From: an uncultured Pelagibacteraceae bacterium
GTDB taxonomy: Bacteria > Pseudomonadota > Alphaproteobacteria > Pelagibacterales > Pelagibacteraceae
Assembly: GCA_905612415.1 (NCBI GenBank)
Contig: CAJQRW010000020.1
Location: forward strand, 1-52,145
DNA length: 52,145 nt
Direction: 5' to 3'
Both the position numbers and the translations under genes were made by a program. Numbering within the stretch: position 1 is the stretch's first letter; every line of letters begins with the position of its first letter. Under the pieces are notes generated by a model. It worked only from the letters and a program-made list of their open reading frames with translations. It did no database searches and was not told the DNA's origin. Positions 44,310 to 52,145 of the stretch are shown one piece after another.

Positions 44310-46667
44310 ATGCTTGTTTATGTAAAAAAAGGTACAAAATTTATAATTATTATTTTATTTTTAATATTATTATTTATATTTTCTACACTATGGTATTTTT
44401 CATCGGATCTTCCAGATTATAAAATACTTGCAAACTACAAACCCCCCGTTTCAAGCAGAGTACATTCTGGCGAAGGTCAATTAATAGCAGAGTACGCTTT
44501 GCAAAAAAGGTTATTTATTCCATACGATTCAATTCCTAAAAAGGTAATATATTCCTTTATTTCAGCGGAAGATAAAAATTTTTTTTATCATCCAGGTGTC
44601 GATGCAAAAAGCATTACAAGAGCTGTAATTAAAAATATTAAAAATTACTACTCAGCTAAAAGATTAGAAGGAGCCTCTACTATTACGCAGCAAGTTGCTA
44701 AAAATTTTCTCTTAACTAGCGAAGTATCCTTAAAGAGAAAAATAAAAGAAGCTATATTAGCTTTCAGGATTGAAAGAGCATATTCAAAGGAAAGAATAAT
44801 GGAGTTGTATTTAAATCAAATATACTTAGGACAAGGAACTTATGGTGTTGCTGCCGCAAGTCTAGAATATTTTGATAAAGCTGTTGGAGATTTAAACTAT
44901 GAAGAAGCCGCACTTTTAGCTGCTTTACCTAAAGCTCCAAGCAAATATAATCCATACAAATCATTAGAAATAGCAAAAAAGAGAAGAGATTTTGTATTAA
45001 AAAATCTATACGAAAATTCATATATTGATAATAAAACATATAAAAATTTAAAAGACAAAGAAATTAAAACTAAAAAAAGAAAAATAAAACTTTTAGAAGA
45101 AGCAAATTTTTATTCAGAAGAAGTAAGAAGAATTGTTAGCGATACATATGGTTATAATAATTTATATAAAGGAGGTTTATCAGTAAGAACACCTTTAAAT
45201 TCTAAATATCAAATTGAAGCCTTAAAAGCTTTAAGAGAAGGTTTGGAAGAGTATGACAGAAGACACGGATGGAGAGGACCAATTATAAACATAAATTCAA
45301 AAGATTGGTTTAAACAAACTGACAACTTTATTCCTGACAAAAGTCTTAATTGGAAATTAGCTCAAGTAAAAAAGGTTGACAAATTATTTGTTAAAATAGA
45401 ATTTGAAAATAAAGAAATTGGTTTTATTGATTTTAAAAGTATAAATTGGGTTAGAAAAGAAAGTTTTGATGAAATTTTAAAAGTAAATGATATTATTTAT
45501 GTAACTAAAATTAAAAAAAATAAATGGGATTTAAAACAGTTACCTAAAATAAATGGAGCTATTATAGTAATGGATCCTTATACAGGAAGGGTATTGGCGA
45601 TGGCTGGGGGCTTTAGTTATAAGTTAAGTGAATTTAACCGAGCTACGCAAGCTAAAAGACAACCAGGATCTGCTTTTAAACCAATTGTGTACGCGGCTGC
45701 CTTAGAAAATGGATTCACTCCATCAACATTAGTTTTAGATGCTCCTTTTGTGATGAACCAAGGAGTAGGTTTAAAAACTTGGAAACCTGAAAATTATGGA
45801 AAAAAATTTTATGGTCCATCAACCTTAAGAACAGGAATTGAAAAATCTAGAAATTTAATGACTGTAAGAGTAGCGCAAAAAGTTGGCTTTAAGAAAATCT
45901 CAAAAATAACAAAAAGTTTTGGTATATACGAAGATGTTCCTGAATTATTATCAGTATCATTAGGTGCGGCCGAGACAACCTTGGTCCAACTCACAAATGC
46001 CTATTGCAGTTTCATTAATGGAGGTAAAAAAGTTACACCTATATTTATAGACAGAATTCAAGACAGAAGAGGTAAAACTATTTTTAATGCAGACAAAAGA
46101 AAGTGCATTGGTTGTGTAGAAATTTCTTATATGAAAGACGAAGTTCCAACAATTAAAGATAATAGACAGCAAATCATTACTCCAGAAACTGCATATCAAA
46201 TAACTTCTATGATGGAAGGGGCTGTTCAAAGAGGAACAGGCAGAAAGTTAAGGAATTTAAATTTAACTTTAGCTGGGAAAACAGGCACAACAAATAACAA
46301 TATGGATGCCTGGTTTCTAGGATTTACACCTAAGTTAGTAATTGGAGTTTATGTTGGTTTTGATGAGCCAAAAACACTTGGAAAATATGAAACCGGTGCA
46401 AAAGCTGCTCTTCCAATTTTTAAAAAATTTGTAAAAAAAGTTGTTAAAAAAAAGGATGCACTTCCTTTTAAAATTCCAAAAAATATAAATTTAGTTATAG
46501 TTGATGAGGAAACTGGATTGCGCGCAAACACTAGTTCAAAAAAAACAATATACGAAGCATTCAAAACAAAAAGTAATTTTATGCTTGATATTGATAATTC
46601 AACAGATAAGGATAGATTAGAATTTTATGATTCAAAGAATAAAAATAATATTTTAAGATTTTACTAA
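44310..46667 (+). CDS. mrcA: Penicillin-binding protein 1A
   Basis: Bifunctional peptidoglycan synthase, inner-membrane anchored. The 785 aa protein has one N-terminal transmembrane helix (about residues 12-31), the GT51 transglycosylase domain with catalytic Glu87 (SAEDKNF) and GASTITQQVAKNF, an OB-like insert, and the transpeptidase with Ser454-x-x-Lys457 (QPGSAFKP), SRN (513-515) and KTGT (657-660). It is divergent from rne, and prfB starts two bases after its stop. Confidence 0.96.
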   Translation: MLVYVKKGTKFIIIILFLILLFIFSTLWYFSSDLPDYKILANYKPPVSSRVHSGEGQLIAEYALQKRLFIPYDSIPKKVIYSFISAEDKNFFYHPGVDAKSITRAVIKNIKNYYSAKRLEGASTITQQVAKNFLLTSEVSLKRKIKEAILAFRIERAYSKERIMELYLNQIYLGQGTYGVAAASLEYFDKAVGDLNYEEAALLAALPKAPSKYNPYKSLEIAKKRRDFVLKNLYENSYIDNKTYKNLKDKEIKTKKRKIKLLEEANFYSEEVRRIVSDTYGYNNLYKGGLSVRTPLNSKYQIEALKALREGLEEYDRRHGWRGPIININSKDWFKQTDNFIPDKSLNWKLAQVKKVDKLFVKIEFENKEIGFIDFKSINWVRKESFDEILKVNDIIYVTKIKKNKWDLKQLPKINGAIIVMDPYTGRVLAMAGGFSYKLSEFNRATQAKRQPGSAFKPIVYAAALENGFTPSTLVLDAPFVMNQGVGLKTWKPENYGKKFYGPSTLRTGIEKSRNLMTVRVAQKVGFKKISKITKSFGIYEDVPELLSVSLGAAETTLVQLTNAYCSFINGGKKVTPIFIDRIQDRRGKTIFNADKRKCIGCVEISYMKDEVPTIKDNRQQIITPETAYQITSMMEGAVQRGTGRKLRNLNLTLAGKTGTTNNNMDAWFLGFTPKLVIGVYVGFDEPKTLGKYETGAKAALPIFKKFVKKVVKKKDALPFKIPKNINLVIVDEETGLRANTSSKKTIYEAFKTKSNFMLDIDNSTDKDRLEFYDSKNKNNILRFY

Positions 46668-46669
46668 TT

Positions 46670-47780
46670 ATGCAAAATATAAAAGATACAATTTCAGATA
46701 TTAAAAAAATAATTATTAATATAAGGGGGTATCTTTGAGCAAAATAAAATTAAAGATAAAATTACAAAGTTTGACCTAGCAATAAGCAAGGAAAAATTTT
46801 GGAAAGATAAAATCTCTGCCCAAAAAATTCTTAAGGAAAAAAATTTTTTTGAATCTATTTTTTGTGATTTTAATTTAACAGTAACCGAACTAGATAATCT
46901 TGAACAACTTCTAGAGCTGGCTGAAAGTGAACAGGATTCTGTTGTAATAAAAGATTGTGAAAATAAAATAAGTATATTACTAAACAATGTGAAAAAAACA
47001 CAAGTTACATGTTTTTTGTCCGGTGAAAATGATTATTTAGATACCTACCTTGAAATACATGCCGGAGCGGGTGGAACAGAAAGTCAAGATTGGGCAATAA
47101 TGTTGAGAAGAATGTATTCAAAATGGGCGGAAAAAAAAAAGTGTAACTTTCAAATTATTAGCGAACACAAAGGTGATGAGGCGGGCATTAAATCTTCAAC
47201 CTTAAAAATTATAGGACCTTATATGCATGGATTGCTTAAATCAGAGTCAGGAGTTCATAGACTAGTTAGAATTTCCCCTTTTGATTCAGGAGCAAGAAGG
47301 CATACTAGTTTTGCTAGTGTATGGATTTACCCTGTTGTTGACGAAAATATTAAAATAGATATTAATGAAAAAGATTTAAGAATAGACACGTATAGATCTA
47401 GTGGTGCTGGTGGACAGCATGTTAATACTACTGATAGTGCAGTTAGAATAACGCATTTGCCCACAAACATTGTTGTTCAATGTCAAAATGAGAGATCACA
47501 GCATAAAAATAAAGAAACATGTTTTAATATGTTAAAAGCTCGATTGTATAAATATGAAATGGAAAAAAAGGAACAGTTATCTGAAAATTTAGCAAAATCC
47601 AAAACAGATATTGGATGGGGCCATCAAATCCGGTCATACGTTTTGCAACCATACCAACTAGTTAAAGATTTGAGAAACAATTTAGAAAATACAGATCCCG
47701 ATAGTGTTTTAGATGGTGATATAGACTCATTTCTTGAAGCAGCTCTTTATCAAAGTAAACAAAAGGATAAAAAAAAATAA
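46670..47780 (+). CDS. prfB: Peptide chain release factor 2, programmed +1 frameshift
   Basis: Class I release factor for UGA and UAA stops. The ORF track shows only the 3' part (46989 on) because the gene is split by the classic autoregulatory +1 frameshift. A short frame from ATG 46670 (22 codons, MQNIKDTI...RGYL) meets an in-frame TGA at 46736. Shifting one base forward continues as EQNKIKDK and on without a stop to 47780, giving 369 aa. The SPF tripeptide (RISPFDSG) and the GGQ catalytic loop (SGAGGQHVN) are present. Low RF2 makes the ribosome pause on UGA and shift, so RF2 limits its own synthesis. Confidence 0.97.
46724..46738 (+). other. prfB recoding site (internal SD, slippery CTT, TGA)
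   Basis: AGGGGGTATCTTTGA matches the E. coli prfB frameshift site essentially base for base: internal Shine-Dalgarno-like AGGGGG (46724-46729), short spacer TAT, slippery CTT (46733-46735) and the RF2-specific stop TGA (46736-46738). The next base is G; E. coli has C there. Confidence 0.97.
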
Positions 47781-47781
47781 A

Positions 47782-50019
47782 ATGTTGAAAATAATCATAA
47801 AATTTTTTTTAACTATTTTAATAATTTTGTTTTTAATTATAATTTATTTTACTTTTATAGGGGTAGAAACTGGCAAATTTAATAGTCTAATAAAGAGTAA
47901 GAGTAATGAAATTAATAAATTTGTTAAATTAGAGTTTGATACAACAAAAATATATATAAAACCAAAAGAATTAAATCTTGCAGTTGAGTTACGAAATCCA
48001 AAAATTTTAATAAAAGAAAATGAGATTATTTTATCTAATCTAGATCTATATTTGTCATTAAAATCATTTTTAACATCTGATTTTATATTAAAAAGAGCAG
48101 AAATTTCATTTAAACAAAATGATATAAAAGATTTATCAAAAATTAGTAATTTATTTTTACCCATGATTATTAATCAAAAAATAAATAAAATATTTAAAAA
48201 AGGAAAACTAGAAGGTAAGTTTATAATACCATTTAATGCTAGCGGTAGTGTTGGTAAAGATTATGCTTTTTCAGGAAAAATATCAAATGCTCTAATCAAT
48301 TTAACAAAAGAATTGTCTATAAGAAATTTAACAACTGAAATCAAACATATAAAAAATTTTAATAATAATGAATTTAAAATTAAAATTAATGATGGTTCTA
48401 TATATAATCTTAAATTAACAGATACTGTTATTAACTTAAAAAAAAATAAAAGAAAAACTATTATCACAAGTAATTTAAGAACAAATGGAAATATTAGTTT
48501 ATCTGAAGTTAAAAAAATATCTTCTCTAATCGGTGCAAATATTAACTTTTTAAAAGATATTAATGGAAAGATTGATCTAAATACTAATATAAACTTTAAT
48601 TTAAATAAGTTTTTTCAACCTAAAAATATAACTTATTCTTCTGGTGGCAATATCAGCCACCTAGAAATAATTCTTGGGCAGAATAAAGCAATAAGTGCAT
48701 ATTTACCTGATTATACATCAAAGGTCATTTTTAAAGATACAGCTATAAAACTATTTAATTCAAAATTAAATTCCATCTTTGAAATAAGTGGTTTCTTTAA
48801 AACAAAAAACAAATTTGAAGATTTCAAAATAAAAAGAATTTATAATTTTAAAAATAAAAATTTTAATTTGGATGGCATTGTTAATTTAGCATCAAACAAT
48901 ATATTTATTCCAAATCTAAATTATAAAAAATTTAACGGCATAAAATCAAAGATAAGTTTTGATATAAATTTTATTAATAATAAAAATTATAATATTAATT
49001 CTCTAGAATACATCGAAGGAAATACTAGAATTTCATTAGAAAAAATAAAATTAAATAAAAATTATGAAATAGATGATTTTAAAAAAGTAGAAATAACTAC
49101 TTTCAATAAAGATATAAAAAATAATGGTTTCATAATTAATAATGATAAAAAAATTATAATTACAGGTCATATTTTTGATGCATCTCCTCTTTTAAAATCT
49201 CTATACAAAACAAATGAAAAAAAAATGCTAAGTAAAAAATTTAGCAGGGAGGTAAAAGTCAATCTAGATAAAACAATAACGGGAACAGATGATGATATTT
49301 TAAGTCTTTCCATGATAGCTTCTATTAAAAAAGGTGCCTACGACAAATTAATTTTAAAAGGCAATTTTTCAGATGATGAGATAGTAGAAATATCAATTTA
49401 TAAGCAAAATAATGGAGATAAAACACTTCAAGTAGTTTCAGATAGAGCTAGACCTTTTGTAAAAAGCTTTGATTTTATAGAAGGTTTTGAGGGTGGAAAG
49501 TTAGAGTATGAATCAGTTATTACAGAAAAATTTTCTAATTCTAATTTATTAATTTCTAATTTTAAAGTTTCTAAAGTTCCTGCCTTAGCTAAATTATTAA
49601 CTTTAGCATCTTTTCAAGGTATAGCTGATACTTTAAGTGGTGAAGGTATACGTTTTGAATCTTTTGAAATGAAAACTAATGCTGTAGGAAATGTTTTAAA
49701 TATAGAAGATGCTTTAGCGATTGGCCCAGCGGTGTCAATTTTATTAGATGGGTATGTGGAAAAAGGAAAACTCGTCAGTTTGAGAGGCACTTTAGTTCCA
49801 GCAACAAAATTAAATGCAATAATAGCTTCTATACCAATAGTTGGTAATATTTTGGTTGGTAAAAAAACAGGTGATGGCGTTGTTGGTGTGAGCTTTAAAA
49901 TGAAAGGGCCACCAAAAAATATAAAAACTAGCGTAAACCCAATTAAAACTTTAACCCCACGATTTATTGTCAGAGCTGTAGAAAAATTAAAAAAAAATAA
50001 AAATAAAGAAACTAAATAA
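47782..50019 (+). CDS. AsmA/YhdP-like envelope protein
   Basis: A 745 aa protein with an N-terminal transmembrane helix (residues about 4-27), a long Asn/Lys-rich beta-strand-rich region, and an AsmA-like C-terminal domain (SNLLISNFKVSKVPALAKLLTLASF, GIRFESFEMKTNAVGNVLNI, GPAVSILLDGYVEKGKLVSLRGTLVP). AsmA/YhdP/TamB proteins are bridge-like proteins implicated in phospholipid transport to the outer membrane. The ORF-track start (47734) lies inside prfB; I prefer ATG 47782, two bases after the prfB stop, which begins directly with the membrane helix. The 3' end overlaps convergent tyrS by 8 bp. Confidence 0.82.
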   Translation: MLKIIIKFFLTILIILFLIIIYFTFIGVETGKFNSLIKSKSNEINKFVKLEFDTTKIYIKPKELNLAVELRNPKILIKENEIILSNLDLYLSLKSFLTSDFILKRAEISFKQNDIKDLSKISNLFLPMIINQKINKIFKKGKLEGKFIIPFNASGSVGKDYAFSGKISNALINLTKELSIRNLTTEIKHIKNFNNNEFKIKINDGSIYNLKLTDTVINLKKNKRKTIITSNLRTNGNISLSEVKKISSLIGANINFLKDINGKIDLNTNINFNLNKFFQPKNITYSSGGNISHLEIILGQNKAISAYLPDYTSKVIFKDTAIKLFNSKLNSIFEISGFFKTKNKFEDFKIKRIYNFKNKNFNLDGIVNLASNNIFIPNLNYKKFNGIKSKISFDINFINNKNYNINSLEYIEGNTRISLEKIKLNKNYEIDDFKKVEITTFNKDIKNNGFIINNDKKIIITGHIFDASPLLKSLYKTNEKKMLSKKFSREVKVNLDKTITGTDDDILSLSMIASIKKGAYDKLILKGNFSDDEIVEISIYKQNNGDKTLQVVSDRARPFVKSFDFIEGFEGGKLEYESVITEKFSNSNLLISNFKVSKVPALAKLLTLASFQGIADTLSGEGIRFESFEMKTNAVGNVLNIEDALAIGPAVSILLDGYVEKGKLVSLRGTLVPATKLNAIIASIPIVGNILVGKKTGDGVVGVSFKMKGPPKNIKTSVNPIKTLTPRFIVRAVEKLKKNKNKETK

Positions 50020-51253
50020 TTTTTACTATCACGTGCTGTTTTTTTCCATGAGAGACTTTTATAGTATTGTTAATGTCAAAGTTATCTTCATTAATTACTT
50101 TATTTTCATTTTTTATAATTTCATTATTAATTTTTAAACCATTATTTTTTATCATTCTTCTAATTTCACTTTTAGAATCTGCTAATTTTGTGCACAACAC
50201 TAAGTCAAAAATATTTATTCCATTTTTAATCATATTTTTTTTAATTTTAAATATTGGAAGGTTTTTACCAACCGATTTTTCTTCAAATGTTTTTTTAGCT
50301 GTAAGTTCAGAATCTTTAGACTCTTTCTCCCCATGGAGCATAGCTGTAGCTTCATTAGCTAATATAACTTTAAGATTATTTATATCCTGGTTGCTGTTTT
50401 TAAGATTATTAATTTCATTTGAACTTAGATCAGTAAAAAGATTTAAAAATTTTTCTACATCATCATCATTTGTATTTCTCCAAAATTGCCAGTAATCATA
50501 TGGGGACAGTATTTTTTTGTTCAACCAAATTGCACCTTTTTCAGTTTTACCCATTTTATTTCCTGAAGATGTTGTTATTAATGGAGTGGTTAGCCCATAT
50601 GCTTGTTTTTTATTTTTCCTTTTAATTAAATCTGTTCCATTTACTATATTTCCCCATTGGTCTGATCCACCTATTTGTAAAAAACATTTATGATGTGAGT
50701 TAAGTTCATAAAAATCATACGCTTGTAGCATCATGTAATTAAATTCCATATAGCTCAAAGATTGCTCTCTCTCTAACCTTAATTTTACACTGTCAAATGT
50801 TAACATTTTATTAATAGTAAAATGCTTACCTATATCTCTCAAAAATTTCACATAGTTTAATTTATTTAACCAGGAATAGTTATTTACAAAAATTGGTTTT
50901 ATGCTGGGGTTATTAGATTTTAAAAATATTTTAAAAACATTTTCAATACTTTTAATATTCTTATCAATTTCTTTTTTATCTAACATTTTTCTAGTTTCAT
51001 CTTTTCCAGATGGGTCACCAATTAAAGTAGTTCCACCACCCAATAATACTATTGGTTGATGTCCATATTTTTGAAGAAGACGTAGGCACATTATTTGCAT
51101 TAAGCTACCAACATGTAAACTTTCAGCAGTACAATCAAAACCAATATAAGCCTTAATTTTACTAGCATTCATGAGTTCATTTAAACCAGTATCATCGGTA
51201 CACTGATTGAAGTAACCTCTTTTTTTAAATTCTGATAGAAATGTATCTTGCAT
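50012..51253 (-). CDS. tyrS: Tyrosyl-tRNA synthetase
   Basis: Class I synthetase charging tRNA-Tyr. The 413 aa protein has the HIGH-like SLHVGSL (His47), QIGGSDQWGNI for tyrosine binding, and KMGKT in the position of KMSKS (variant typical of many bacterial TyrRS). A C-terminal S4-like RNA-binding domain follows (SKSEIRRMIKNNGLKINNE). It is divergent from anmK with a 61-bp gap, a common alphaproteobacterial pair. Confidence 0.97.
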   Translation of the reverse strand: MQDTFLSEFKKRGYFNQCTDDTGLNELMNASKIKAYIGFDCTAESLHVGSLMQIMCLRLLQKYGHQPIVLLGGGTTLIGDPSGKDETRKMLDKKEIDKNIKSIENVFKIFLKSNNPSIKPIFVNNYSWLNKLNYVKFLRDIGKHFTINKMLTFDSVKLRLEREQSLSYMEFNYMMLQAYDFYELNSHHKCFLQIGGSDQWGNIVNGTDLIKRKNKKQAYGLTTPLITTSSGNKMGKTEKGAIWLNKKILSPYDYWQFWRNTNDDDVEKFLNLFTDLSSNEINNLKNSNQDINNLKVILANEATAMLHGEKESKDSELTAKKTFEEKSVGKNLPIFKIKKNMIKNGINIFDLVLCTKLADSKSEIRRMIKNNGLKINNEIIKNENKVINEDNFDINNTIKVSHGKKQHVIVKII

Positions 51254-51314
51254 GAATTTTTTAGCTTAATTAAAATAATAATATACAAGATTTTATTTAA
51301 ATAAAATATAACTT

Positions 51315-52145
51315 ATGAATAAAAATTTATATAGCTTAGGCTTAATGAGTGGAACATCCATGGATGGAATAGATGCATCAATTATTAAATCTGACGGGGA
51401 AAATAGCGTAGAAGTAATAGATAACATGTATTTAATGTATAACCCTTCTATTAAATCCAAATTAAAAGAATTAGTAAATTTGTGCAATTCCAAGAATAGT
51501 ATGAAAAGATTATCTAAAAAGATTAAAAAAATTGAAAAAGAAATTACACTAAAATATGTGAGTATAAGTAAAAAGATTTTAAAAAAAAATAAAAAAATAA
51601 GTGTAAATTTAATAGGACTCCATGGCCAAACTATATTACATAAACCAAAACAAGGAATTTCGTTACAAATTGGTAACTCAGAATTACTATCAAAATTAAC
51701 AAAAAAAACTGTAATTTCAGATTTTAGAGCAAATGATATTTTAAATGGGGGGCAAGGAGCACCGTTAACACCGCTGTACCACAAAATAATTTTGTCTAAA
51801 ATGAAAGAAAATTTACCAGCGGCAATTATTAATATTGGAGGTATATCAAATATAACATTGGTAAAAAAAAATAAAAAAATTGTAAGTTTTGATACTGGAC
51901 CAGGAAATTATTTAATAGACAGTTGGGTAAAGAAAAAATTAAAAATAGATTATGATAATAATGGAATGATAGCTCAATCAGGAAAAGTCAACAATAGTAT
52001 TTTGAAAAAATTTTTAAAAAATCCCTATTACAAAAAGAAACCCCCAAAGTCTCTACACGTTAAAGACTTTAACTTGAATAATTTAAAAAAAATAAGTTTA
52101 GAAGATGGGTGCGCTACCTTATCAATGTTAACTGTTATATCAATT
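51315..52145 (+). CDS. anmK: Anhydro-N-acetylmuramic acid kinase, 3' truncated by window
   Basis: Recycles 1,6-anhydroMurNAc released from peptidoglycan, opening the ring and phosphorylating it to MurNAc-6-P. The frame from ATG 51315 is open for 277 codons to the window edge and so was missed by the ORF track, which lists an antisense shadow instead. It has GLMSGTSMDGIDA at the N-terminus, LIGLHGQTILHKP, SDFRANDILNGGQGAPLTPLYH, INIGGISNIT and SFDTGPGNYLID, all diagnostic. The C-terminal fourth lies outside. Confidence 0.96.
   Translation, partial: MNKNLYSLGLMSGTSMDGIDASIIKSDGENSVEVIDNMYLMYNPSIKSKLKELVNLCNSKNSMKRLSKKIKKIEKEITLKYVSISKKILKKNKKISVNLIGLHGQTILHKPKQGISLQIGNSELLSKLTKKTVISDFRANDILNGGQGAPLTPLYHKIILSKMKENLPAAIINIGGISNITLVKKNKKIVSFDTGPGNYLIDSWVKKKLKIDYDNNGMIAQSGKVNNSILKKFLKNPYYKKKPPKSLHVKDFNLNNLKKISLEDGCATLSMLTVISI

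Noticed and set aside
46694-46987. Minus-strand 97 aa ORF over the prfB 5' region
   Set aside because: It is a shadow of the prfB reading frame restored by the +1 shift.
46989-47780. prfB as truncated gene or pseudogene
   Set aside because: The upstream part with the recoding site is complete and in the correct frame.
47734-47781. ORF-track start of the AsmA-like gene inside prfB
   Set aside because: The upstream ATG gives a lysine-rich extension overlapping prfB; ATG 47782 directly after the prfB stop begins with the membrane helix.
51293-51784. Minus-strand ORF of 163 aa at the right end
   Set aside because: It is antisense to anmK, whose open frame has clear family motifs; the minus-strand translation shows no recognisable domain.
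1-52145. tRNA, rRNA, CRISPR array, insertion sequence, prophage or defence island
   Set aside because: All gaps are 167 bp or less and contain no cloverleaf-like or repeat-spacer pattern; no transposase, integrase or atypical composition was seen.

Overview
The window is a gene-dense, A+T-rich stretch of core chromosome from a free-living alphaproteobacterium with a streamlined genome. The best match by eye is a SAR11/Pelagibacterales-like marine lineage. Evidence: strong A/T codon bias, lysine- and asparagine-rich proteins, intergenic gaps of at most about 170 bp, and alphaproteobacterial hallmarks (NDUFA12 homologue next to a DUF2155 gene, purN-purM next to hdaA, aroQ-accB-accC, mitochondrial-type NADP isocitrate dehydrogenase, tyrS divergent from anmK). 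The lineage call is inference; no rRNA gene is present to settle it. I see no tRNA, rRNA, insertion sequence, prophage, CRISPR array or toxin/defence island, and no gap over 300 bases without a gene.

Layout. 1-7.3 kb: 3' part of a glycerate-kinase-like gene, a TolC-family protein, recA, a hairpin, alaS, and convergent icd. 7.4-12.8 kb: one long plus-strand run psd-pssA-rlmE-TPR-panB-yfgM-bamB (phospholipid synthesis, rRNA methylation, pantothenate, envelope assembly). 12.8-19.8 kb, minus strand: purF-cvpA-RND exporter, dnaB, and the ribosomal operon rpsF-rpsR-rplI with a structured leader. 19.9-22.5 kb: fabD-fabG-acpP-gmk. 22.5-30.1 kb, minus strand: lptF-lptG-lptD-surA-pdxA-rsmA, an LPS-export and outer-membrane biogenesis operon. 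30.1-32.0 kb: pepA-ndk. 32.0-33.6 kb: purM-purN. 33.6-37.2 kb: DUF2066 gene, hdaA, aspS. 37.2-39.0 kb: a stand-alone domain resembling the C-terminus of class II ribonucleotide reductase, the NDUFA12 homologue, and the DUF2155 gene. 39.0-42.3 kb: aroQ-accB-accC and divergent thiS-thiG. 42.3-50.0 kb: an RNase E/G without cysteines, penicillin-binding protein 1A, prfB with a programmed +1 frameshift that splits it in the ORF track, and an AsmA/YhdP-like protein. 50.0 kb to the end: tyrS and the 5' part of anmK, which runs off the window.

The genes serve envelope construction (psd, pssA, fabDG-acpP, accBC, lptDFG, surA, bamB, mrcA, AsmA-like, anmK), information processing (recA, dnaB, hdaA, alaS, aspS, tyrS, ribosomal proteins, prfB, rlmE, rsmA, rne) and nucleotide/cofactor supply (purF, purM, purN, gmk, ndk, panB, pdxA, thiS, thiG, aroQ). 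I did not find a clearly new multi-gene system. The most notable points are architectural and family-level: all eight convergent gene pairs end within -12 to +13 bp of each other; two divergent genes share an overlapping CATG start; a TSCPD-type protein stands alone without the expected cysteines; RNase E has lost its zinc-link cysteines; prfB is recoded; and a candidate S6:S18 autoregulatory leader precedes rpsF.
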